From the NCBI GenBank assembly GCA_022616075.1, contig JAKEFK010000092.1:1-37177 (forward strand): a stretch of 37,177 bases of DNA, read 5' to 3'. Positions within the stretch are counted from its first letter, which is position 1. Every line of letters starts with the position of its first letter. Under the pieces are notes generated by a model. The model did not search any database, had not been told where the DNA came from, and saw only the letters and a list, made by a program, of their open reading frames with translations. A program made the translations under genes and the position numbers. The stretch is from a bacterium (GTDB lineage: Bacteria; Acidobacteriota; HRBIN11; JAKEFK01). Of the stretch, positions 30,893 through 37,177 are shown in pieces.

Positions 30893-31780
30893 ATGCGATC
30901 TGCAACTTTAGGCCAGATTCCAGGATTACCACAAGAATTTGGCAACGACTTCGCCAGAGAGCTTTTCCGCCGAGGGAATTTTGCGCGTCACTTTGAATTA
31001 AAAGTGAAAGAGGCTTATGACAAAAAGATTTTTAGCATTCCGATTTATCTTTCTCTTGGCTCTGAATTCAATAGCGCTGCGTTGTCACTGTCATTTCCGG
31101 ATTGTTTAATCTTCGGACAACATCGATGCCATTCTTTGTATCTGAACTATGGAGGAAAGCCTGAAGAATTGCGGGATGAACTTCTGGGATTGCCCTCCGG
31201 TTGCTCCGGAGGAATGTCCGGATCGAACGCAATCCAGGGCCGTGACATAAAGATGTTCGGACATAGCGGATTGATGGGAGAACAGATCCCGATTGCCGTT
31301 GGAGCTGCTCTGGCGAGTTCTAAACGAACTTTAGCGATTTGTGGAGATGCATCCGTTGAAGAAGATTACATTTATCCGTCTTTAGGATTCACGGCCACAC
31401 GAAAACTTCCCGTGCTTTTTGTTTGCGAAGACAATGATTTGAGCATCCTGACCAAAACTGAAGTCCGGAGAAATTGGTCCCCGGTTGATGTTGCGCGTTC
31501 ACTGGGAATCCCCGCAGTCGATATTACGGATGATCCGTGGCTGATCGCGCATCATACGAAACAGATGAGCAAGAATCTTCCCGGTTTCATCAATATTCGA
31601 ACCGTTCGAGTGCTCTGGCACGCCGGCGTCGGAACGGATGGGCTGCCGGAATGGGATCGTTACGAATGGATTAGAGGACAGCTCGCGTACCTGGGTCTTG
31701 GAAATGAAATGGAAGCAATGGACCGCGAAAACAAAGGAAAAACAGATCTGCTATGGGAAAAACAACTGCAGAAACGATAA
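30893..31780 (+). CDS. Thiamine-diphosphate enzyme, E1 alpha-like subunit
   Basis: 295 residues. It resembles the alpha subunit of pyruvate/acetoin dehydrogenase E1 or the N-terminal half of split transketolases: GQHRCHSLYLNYGG, SGCSGGMSGSNAIQGRDIKMFGHSGLMGEQIPIAVGAA and the ThDP-binding CGDASVEEDYIYPSLGF (GD at 151-152) with the partner Asn in FVCEDNDLS (N181). The canonical GDG is GDA here. It is shorter than a typical E1 alpha (about 330-370). The beta subunit overlaps its 3' end by 28 bases. No E2, E3 or lipoyl protein is encoded nearby, so the pair probably acts as a stand-alone ligase, lyase or transketolase on a sugar substrate. Confidence 0.85.
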   Translation: MRSATLGQIPGLPQEFGNDFARELFRRGNFARHFELKVKEAYDKKIFSIPIYLSLGSEFNSAALSLSFPDCLIFGQHRCHSLYLNYGGKPEELRDELLGLPSGCSGGMSGSNAIQGRDIKMFGHSGLMGEQIPIAVGAALASSKRTLAICGDASVEEDYIYPSLGFTATRKLPVLFVCEDNDLSILTKTEVRRNWSPVDVARSLGIPAVDITDDPWLIAHHTKQMSKNLPGFINIRTVRVLWHAGVGTDGLPEWDRYEWIRGQLAYLGLGNEMEAMDRENKGKTDLLWEKQLQKR

Positions 31781-32661
31781 AAGAAATCACCAGAAATCAC
31801 CTGGAAAAAGGGAATGGTCTATTGCTCGGTCAGTGTGTTACGGCGGTCGGATGGATCGGTGGTACGGTTCCGGATTGCACGGGGATTGTTGAGATCCCGA
31901 TGACTGATATTGCTGCGCCAGGATTTGCTGTGGGTTGCGCTTTAATGGGAAGACGACCCATCTTTGTCATCCGGTACCAGGGGTTTATGTGGTATAACTG
32001 TAGTTCTTTAGTGAATTACGCCGCAAAATCTAAAGCAGTTTGGGGGGTTCCCGTACCCATCTTTATCCGGTCCATCGGAATGGAAGGGAACGGGATAGGA
32101 CATACCGCTTCTTCCAGCATTCACAGCATTTTCATGCACTCACCCGGAATGCCGGTTGCCGCGCCCATGACTCCGGGAGAGTATAAAAACGTGTGGGATC
32201 ACTTCATGAAAAATGATGATCCTATTTATGTAAGCGAGCATCGGAGAAGTTTTACGATTGATCGTGAGATGGAAGATGAATTTGTTGAGGACGCAGATAT
32301 TACTGTGTTTGCTATTTCCGCTTCGCGGCTCAATCTTCTGGAAGCGAAAGAAATCCTGAAGACAAACGGCGTGAAACTAAACATTGTCCACAGCTTGTGG
32401 TTGAAACCATTTCAACCGTCAGAGCGGGCGCTGGAAAGTTTGAAGAAATCCAAAATGGGGTTGGTGATTGATTCAGACTACGAGATCACCGGCGCATCTC
32501 GATCAATCGCTTATGAACTGATGCACCAAACTGGGAAGCCGGTCCATGCATTAGGATTGGAAGACCGCGTATGCGGTGTCGCACCTCATCTGGAAAATAT
32601 CACGCCGCCGGCAGAAAAAATCATTCGTTCCATTCAATCCTTACTTTCACAAAAGAAATGA
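31753..32661 (+). CDS. Thiamine-diphosphate enzyme, E1 beta-like subunit (split transketolase type)
   Basis: 302 residues. Pyrimidine-binding and C-terminal domains of an E1 beta: IPMTDIAAPGFAVGCALMGRRP (residues about 48-68), FMWYNCSSLVNYAAKSKAVWG, IRSIGMEGNGIGHTASSSIHSIFMHSPGMPVAAPMTPGEYKNV, then a transketolase C-domain (DITVFAISASRLNLL...LKPFQPSERAL). The glutamate that activates ThDP in E1 beta appears to be replaced by D52 in MTD. This alignment is by eye. It overlaps the alpha gene by 28 bases and the following radical SAM gene by four (ATGA), implying coordinated translation. Two-carbon or acyl transfer to a keto heptose is an inference. Confidence 0.85.
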   Translation: MGKTTAETIKEITRNHLEKGNGLLLGQCVTAVGWIGGTVPDCTGIVEIPMTDIAAPGFAVGCALMGRRPIFVIRYQGFMWYNCSSLVNYAAKSKAVWGVPVPIFIRSIGMEGNGIGHTASSSIHSIFMHSPGMPVAAPMTPGEYKNVWDHFMKNDDPIYVSEHRRSFTIDREMEDEFVEDADITVFAISASRLNLLEAKEILKTNGVKLNIVHSLWLKPFQPSERALESLKKSKMGLVIDSDYEITGASRSIAYELMHQTGKPVHALGLEDRVCGVAPHLENITPPAEKIIRSIQSLLSQKK

Positions 32662-34184
32662 AAAAGAGTCATATTGATCTCTTGCTGGTGAATGCGCCTG
32701 GTAAGAAGCGTGTTTACCAATCTCTTGCAAATGATCTTGCTGCTTATGAACCTCCGATCTGGGCTGGTCTTATTGGGAATTCTGCAAGGAAGCATGGTTA
32801 TGGTGTTGGAATTCTGGATGCAGAAGCCGAACTTCTAACTTATGAAGAGACGGTTTCTCGAATTCTAGAAGCAAATCCTGTGCTCACGGTATTTGTTGTG
32901 TATGGCCAGCAACCATCTGCTTCAACACAGTGCATGCCTGCGGCCGGTGATGTTGCCAGAATGATCAAGGAAGCAAATCCTGCGCTGAAAATCATGTTTA
33001 TAGGAACGCACCCGAGCGCGCTTCCCGAAAAAACTCTGCGGGAAGAAGCAACCGACTTTGTCTGCCAGGGGGAGGGACCGTATACGATTCTGGGCGTTCT
33101 CGAAGCATTGAAATCCGGATCTGATCAGTTTCGCTCGATTGGCGGACTCTGGTACATGGAAAATGGCACAGTCGCATCCAGCCCCGTTTTCAATAACATC
33201 AAGAATCTAGAGGAGGAACTGCCGGGCATGGCCTGGGACCTGCTCCCCATGAAAAACTACAAAGCACATAACTGGCATTGCTGGGATCACATTCATGATC
33301 GCCAACCCTACGCTTCGCTCTATGCAAGTTTCGGATGCCCCTACAAGTGCAGTTTTTGTTGCATCAATGCACCATTTGGCGGGAGCGGCATCCGGTACTT
33401 TTCTCCGCAATCTGTCATCAAGGAAATTGATATTCTGGTCAACGACTACGGAGTCAAGAATATTAAGTTCGCAGATGAAATGTTTGTACTGAAACCGGCT
33501 CAGGTTCTCGGCATTTGCGATCTGATTATTGAACGCAGCTACAAACTCAATATCTGGGCGTATGCACGAGTGGATACGATTCGCGATCCGTTCCTTGAGA
33601 AATTGAAGAAGGCCGGTTTCAACTGGCTTGGAATCGGCATTGAATCGGGCAGTAAATACGTTCGTGATGGAGTCGAGAAAGGCCGCTTTGGTGATGAAGA
33701 TATTGCCAAAATAGTTGCCAAAACGAGAGCCCACGGAATTTATGTGGGAGCCAACTATATCTTCGGATTGCCGGATGATACTTTCGAATCCATGCAGGCC
33801 ACGCTGGATCTGGCGCTGCAATTAAACACTGAGTGGGCGAATTTTTATTCGGCGATGGCATATCCCGGATCGCCATTGCACAAAATGGCGGTGGACCAGA
33901 AGCTTCCTTTGCCGGAAAACGAAGGAGGGCCCGGCTGGATCGGATACTCACAGCATGCGTTTGAAACGCTCCCACTGCCAACCAATAAACTATCTTCCGG
34001 CGAAGTATTGGCTTTCAGGGACCATGCATTTCATACCTATTTTTCGAGTCCCAATTATCTGGGGATGATGAGGACGAAATTTGGACAAGATGTGTTGGAT
34101 CATGTACAGTTTATGACGAATCATAAGTTGGAACGAAAGTACGCGGCGCATCTTAATTTTTTGGCAAAGGCAGAAACAAAGTGA
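32658..34184 (+). CDS. B12-binding-domain radical SAM enzyme 1
   Basis: 508 residues from ATG 32658, which overlaps the E1-beta stop (ATGA); an upstream frame start would lie inside that gene. The N-terminal 170 residues have the cobalamin-binding Rossmann layout of BchE-like enzymes (HIDLLLVNAPG, VLTVFVVYGQQ, KIMFIGTHPSALPE, TDFVCQGEGPYTI), without the DxHxxG histidine. The radical SAM core has the cluster motif C227-x3-C231-x2-C234 in SFGCPYKCSFC, a GxIxGxxE-like WLGIGIESG and NYIFGLPDDT. Relatives methylate unactivated carbons, rearrange rings or oxidise. The sequence does not decide which. The partner gene at 34701 is a second such enzyme. Confidence 0.88.
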   Translation: MKKSHIDLLLVNAPGKKRVYQSLANDLAAYEPPIWAGLIGNSARKHGYGVGILDAEAELLTYEETVSRILEANPVLTVFVVYGQQPSASTQCMPAAGDVARMIKEANPALKIMFIGTHPSALPEKTLREEATDFVCQGEGPYTILGVLEALKSGSDQFRSIGGLWYMENGTVASSPVFNNIKNLEEELPGMAWDLLPMKNYKAHNWHCWDHIHDRQPYASLYASFGCPYKCSFCCINAPFGGSGIRYFSPQSVIKEIDILVNDYGVKNIKFADEMFVLKPAQVLGICDLIIERSYKLNIWAYARVDTIRDPFLEKLKKAGFNWLGIGIESGSKYVRDGVEKGRFGDEDIAKIVAKTRAHGIYVGANYIFGLPDDTFESMQATLDLALQLNTEWANFYSAMAYPGSPLHKMAVDQKLPLPENEGGPGWIGYSQHAFETLPLPTNKLSSGEVLAFRDHAFHTYFSSPNYLGMMRTKFGQDVLDHVQFMTNHKLERKYAAHLNFLAKAETK

Positions 34185-34699
34185 AAAAAGCAGTGATTAT
34201 TACCGGTCCTGGTTTTCAAGATGAGGAATATATTTACCCCTACTATCGTTTGATTGAAGCTGGATTTCAGGTCGATGTTGCGACCAAAGATGGCGCAGTT
34301 GTTCATGGAAAATATGGAAACCCAGCCAAAGCAACGATGAGCACCTCGGATCTAAAGGTTTCCGATTTCGATATGGTCTTCATCCCGGGTGGGTTTGAAG
34401 CTCCCGATCGAGTTCGAATCATTCCAGAGGTTTTGGAATTCATCCGTGAGATGGATAAAGCTGGAAAATTGGTTGCCGCAATCTGCCATGGTCCATGGGT
34501 TTTGATTTCCGCCGGAATTACAAGGGGCCGAAGAATGACGGCCTACTGGAGCATTGAGGCGGATGTTAAGAATTCAGGAGCAGAATATCTGCACAAAGTT
34601 CCCGTTGTGATCGATCGAAATCTCATAACCTCTCCTCATTACAACAACAATGCCGACTTCATGAAGGCCGTCGTGGACTACTGGAAAGAGAGGGATTGA
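34181..34699 (+). CDS. DJ-1/PfpI family protein
   Basis: 172 residues, GTG start overlapping the previous stop (GTGA). The flavodoxin-like class I glutamine-amidotransferase-related fold shows MKKAVIITGPGFQDEE (conserved acidic E15), FDMVFIPGGFEAPD and the nucleophile-elbow AAICHGPWVLISAG with C102-H103. Family members act as glyoxalase III or deglycase-type enzymes, chaperones or isonitrile hydratases. The complete C/E pair suggests catalysis. Placement between two B12 radical SAM genes, with overlaps or one-base gaps on both sides, ties it to that chemistry, perhaps handling a reactive carbonyl intermediate. That role is a guess. Confidence 0.88.
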   Translation: MKKAVIITGPGFQDEEYIYPYYRLIEAGFQVDVATKDGAVVHGKYGNPAKATMSTSDLKVSDFDMVFIPGGFEAPDRVRIIPEVLEFIREMDKAGKLVAAICHGPWVLISAGITRGRRMTAYWSIEADVKNSGAEYLHKVPVVIDRNLITSPHYNNNADFMKAVVDYWKERD

Positions 34700-34700
34700 G

Positions 34701-36569
34701 ATGCCCGCAGTAGAGCAGCCCATCGTAAAAAGATACGACCACATTTACGAGGCTGCCGATTCTTCCTTTGACGATCTTCTGAAAATGAGATCAAAACTCA
34801 ATTCTGTTTTTGATCATCCTCTTTACAAAAAAATTCTGCTGATTCATTGCCCGCAAATCAGTGAACAGGATTTCCTCTGGGAGAATGCAAGGCTGAAGCG
34901 ATATCCGAATTTCCCTCCTTACGGACCTGCGATTTTAGTGACCTCGCTTGAAGAACATGGCTATTCAACGGACCTTTGTGATCTGGGTCACGAAGTCATT
35001 GGACACGCTCACCGCGTTTCATCAGCCGCCGAATTCAGTTATCGGATCTGGGAAAAGGTACTTGACAAGAAAATAGCTGAATTTCAGCCCGATGTTGTGG
35101 GCTTGAGCTGCATGTTTAATATGGGGCACCAGCCGATCAAAGACATCGCTCATTACATCCGCTCGAATTATCCGGAGATGCCGATCCTTGCCGGCGGTGT
35201 GCATGTTTCGCTCACGACAGAGCAATTCCTGCAAGATGTGCCGGATGTTGATTTTGTTTTGCTCTACGAAGCCGACCACAGCATTGTTTCGTTTTTTGAT
35301 GTTGTGAATGCTGCCAGGCCGGTCGAGGAATTGCGACAGGTTGCCACACTGATGGATGGTCAGGTGATCAAACTGTCAAAACGGTCTACGCCGGAAGAGC
35401 TCGTTTATTCTCCGGATTTCAAAGACCTGCCGCTCCGGGAATATTCGCAGGTGGGCAGAATCGGCGCGTATACCTTTTTGCGTCCCGAAACAGCGATAGC
35501 AGCAACTGTGCTGTCAACACGCGGTTGCCGGGCCAGATGTGGTTTTTGCTCGGTCCGCAGTGTTAATGGCCCCGGCGTACGAACTCGGACCGTGGATGAT
35601 GTAATTGATGAAATTCAAAATCTGCGGGATCGATATGGTGTCAGCCACATCATGTGGTTGGATGATGATGTGTTCTACGATGGGGAACGCGCGATTGAGC
35701 TTTTTGAAAAACTTGCGGCGCGAAAGCTTGGTGTTACTTCCGATATGTCGAATGGTGTTATAGCTGCTTGTTTGAATCCAAGACTGCTGAAAGCCTGTGT
35801 TGACGCAGAAGTGGTCGGTTTCAATATCGGGATTGAGTCCGGAAATCCGGAAATGCTCCGGTTCATGAAGAAGCCGGGTACGGTTGAATCCTTTAGAAAG
35901 GCCGCAAAATATCTGGAAGATACGCCGAGTATCTTCACCAAAGGGTTTCTTATCATTGGTTTTCCAAACGAAACTCTGGCGATGATGCTGGATACTGTGA
36001 ATTTATCTCTGGAAATGAAATTGGATTGGATGCCACTTCAAATACTCACCCCCATGACAGGAACACCTATTTTTCAGCTGATGCAGGATCAGGGATTGCT
36101 GGGCGATATCCCGGCAACTGTCCTTGGCAAATCCAGAACGTTTCAAGTGGGCGCAACCGGAACGCTGGGCAAGCGAGAAAAACTGGAAAAGGAAAAAGCC
36201 AAGAACTTTGTGAATTTATTTTCGGGTGATCTATCGCGAGTGCCCGCGCGTGAAGAAATGGAAGACCTGTACATGGCAATTGACTGCCAGATCAATTACA
36301 AAATTGTTTTGGACTACGATGCCCGCGACAAACTGGACAGAAAGCGCCTTGAAAAGAAAAGAGCAATGATTACTGAGATCTGCAATAAGATGACAAACGA
36401 AAATGCTCTTGGCACTCTGTTTTGGGCCATTATCGAACGAAAGTTAGGGAATCATGATGAAGCGAATCGATTGTTTGAATTAGCGCGGCATTACAGGAAT
36501 ATTTCCGCTTTTTGGCAGGTCCGTTTTCGAGTTCTCGATTTAGATCCTTTGTTTAGTGAGTTTAATTGA
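34701..36569 (+). CDS. B12-binding-domain radical SAM enzyme 2
   Basis: 622 residues, starting one base after the DJ-1 stop with an AGAGGG site about seven bases before the ATG. An N-terminal extension of about 40 residues precedes a cobalamin-type domain (KKILLIHCPQ, FPPYGPAILVTSLEEHGYST, DVVGLSCMFNMGHQPI, PILAGGVHVSLTTEQF). The radical SAM core has C276-x3-C280-x2-C283 in STRGCRARCGFC, VGFNIGIESG and KGFLIIGFPNET. The C-terminal 120 residues are helical, ending with a TPR-like WAIIERKLGNHDEANRLFELA. It is clearly distinct from the enzyme at 32658, not a duplicate. It probably catalyses methylation or another radical step on the same pathway. The kinase HddA gene begins directly at its stop codon. 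Confidence 0.88.
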   Translation: MPAVEQPIVKRYDHIYEAADSSFDDLLKMRSKLNSVFDHPLYKKILLIHCPQISEQDFLWENARLKRYPNFPPYGPAILVTSLEEHGYSTDLCDLGHEVIGHAHRVSSAAEFSYRIWEKVLDKKIAEFQPDVVGLSCMFNMGHQPIKDIAHYIRSNYPEMPILAGGVHVSLTTEQFLQDVPDVDFVLLYEADHSIVSFFDVVNAARPVEELRQVATLMDGQVIKLSKRSTPEELVYSPDFKDLPLREYSQVGRIGAYTFLRPETAIAATVLSTRGCRARCGFCSVRSVNGPGVRTRTVDDVIDEIQNLRDRYGVSHIMWLDDDVFYDGERAIELFEKLAARKLGVTSDMSNGVIAACLNPRLLKACVDAEVVGFNIGIESGNPEMLRFMKKPGTVESFRKAAKYLEDTPSIFTKGFLIIGFPNETLAMMLDTVNLSLEMKLDWMPLQILTPMTGTPIFQLMQDQGLLGDIPATVLGKSRTFQVGATGTLGKREKLEKEKAKNFVNLFSGDLSRVPAREEMEDLYMAIDCQINYKIVLDYDARDKLDRKRLEKKRAMITEICNKMTNENALGTLFWAIIERKLGNHDEANRLFELARHYRNISAFWQVRFRVLDLDPLFSEFN

Positions 36570-37177
36570 TTGATCATAACGCGAACACCTTATCGCATCT
36601 CGTTTTTTGGTGGGGGGACCGATTACCCCGCCTGGTATCGCCAGCATGGCGGAGCAGTGCTGGCCAGCGCGATTAACAAATACTGTTACCTTACCTGCCG
36701 TTATTTGCCTCCCTTTTTCAATCACCGAATTCGGGTGGTTTACTCGAAGATTGAAGACTGCCAATCCATTGATCAGATCCAGCATCCTGCCGTCCGGGAA
36801 ACGCTTCGGTTTATAGGAATGGAACGCGGTGTGGAGATTCATCACGATGGAGATTTGCCTGCGCGAAGCGGTATCGGTTCCAGCTCCGCATTCACTGTGG
36901 GATTGCTTCATGCCTTGTATGCGCTCAAGGGCAATATGCCAAGCCGGCGGCAACTGGCGGTAGAAAGCATTCACCTGGAACAGGAAATTCTAAAAGAAAC
37001 CGTGGGGTCTCAGGATCAGGTTCTGGCTGCTTATGGCGGGATGAATCATGTGACTTTTTTGCAAAACGGGGAATTTTCGGTCCGTCCGATTGTGATTGAC
37101 TCCGGCCGGCTGAAGGAGCTGAATTCTCATCTCATACTTTTTTATACGGGAATCATACGGACAGCATCCAAGATCGC
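36570..37177 (+). CDS. hddA: GHMP kinase, HddA-like (heptose-7-phosphate kinase), cut by the window end
   Basis: The frame begins with TTG 36570-36572, immediately after the radical SAM stop, and reads IITRTPYRISFFGGGTDYP, the classic HddA N-terminus, running 202 residues to the window edge without a stop. GHMP motif 2 is LPARSGIGSSSAF (about 96-108), followed by HLEQEILKETVGSQDQVLAAYGG and FYTGIIRTASKIA. HddA phosphorylates D-glycero-D-manno-heptose 7-phosphate at C1; HddC (27473) then forms GDP-heptose. The missing pathway genes gmhA and gmhB may lie just beyond the window. No ATG is available near the start, so a TTG start is most likely. About 40% of the protein is missing here. Confidence 0.88.
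   Translation, partial: MIITRTPYRISFFGGGTDYPAWYRQHGGAVLASAINKYCYLTCRYLPPFFNHRIRVVYSKIEDCQSIDQIQHPAVRETLRFIGMERGVEIHHDGDLPARSGIGSSSAFTVGLLHALYALKGNMPSRRQLAVESIHLEQEILKETVGSQDQVLAAYGGMNHVTFLQNGEFSVRPIVIDSGRLKELNSHLILFYTGIIRTASKI

Noticed and set aside
33207-33821. 204-codon open frame antisense to radical SAM enzyme 1
   Set aside because: It lies wholly inside a gene with clear motifs and shows no family features or ribosome site.
1-37177. CRISPR arrays, tRNA or rRNA genes, prophage, restriction or toxin-antitoxin systems
   Set aside because: I looked for regular direct repeats, cloverleaf-like segments and the matching protein families and found none that could be supported.

Overview
The window is about 37 kb of bacterial chromosome, gene-dense, with moderate GC by eye and no rRNA, tRNA, CRISPR array, transposase or prophage gene. 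It looks Gram-negative, because it carries a Wzm/Wzt-type polysaccharide ABC exporter, ADP/GDP-heptose-type genes and many O-antigen-style glycosyltransferases. A large Ser/Thr kinase with a FlgO-like domain and TPR repeats, together with GCCAAG-type intergenic repeats, is reminiscent of Acidobacteriota or related deep lineages. That assignment is a guess; no marker gene is present to settle it.

Layout. (a) 1-2480: a partial small protein, a 2OG-Fe(II) oxygenase and a CPA1-type cation/proton antiporter fused to a rhodanese domain. The antiporter's apparent stop TGA is best explained as a selenocysteine codon. (b) 2481-2948: a gene-free stretch holding inverted repeats, two copies of a dispersed repeat and a possible gene remnant. 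(c) 2949-10599: a membrane glycosyltransferase and a GT2-methyltransferase fusion, a periplasmic cupin, the 1108-residue Ser/Thr kinase-TPR protein and a secreted protein of unknown function. (d) 10799-13966: three glycosyltransferases. (e) 13963-25158, minus strand: a ten-gene operon-like run read from wzm down to a DegT-type aminotransferase. It contains wzm, wzt, a methyltransferase, an AsnB-type amidotransferase, a membrane glycosyltransferase, a FemAB-like acyltransferase, a methyltransferase, a NeuD-like acetyltransferase, a beta-propeller protein and the aminotransferase. A 114-bp MITE-like palindromic element sits between the last two genes. (f) 25388-37177, plus strand: a tightly packed, often overlapping series. 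It contains a CgeB-like glycosyltransferase, a Cj1427-like heptose 4-dehydrogenase, an HddC-type guanylyltransferase, two GDP-fucose-synthase-like SDRs, a bicupin, split TPP enzyme E1 alpha/beta subunits, a B12-binding radical SAM enzyme, a DJ-1/PfpI protein, a second B12-binding radical SAM enzyme and an HddA-type heptose kinase cut by the window edge.

How the parts work together (inference). Region (f) encodes activation of D-glycero-D-manno-heptose as the GDP sugar, oxidation at C4 and further tailoring. The TPP enzyme pair and two cobalamin-type radical SAM enzymes are not part of the known Campylobacter GDP-heptose pathway. They suggest a carbon-branched, C-alkylated or otherwise skeleton-modified heptose. 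Regions (d) and (e) would assemble, decorate and export a polysaccharide containing it. The two strongest unusual points are the probable selenoprotein antiporter-rhodanese and this heptose/TPP/radical-SAM pathway, which includes a WcaG paralogue that has lost its key catalytic residues.
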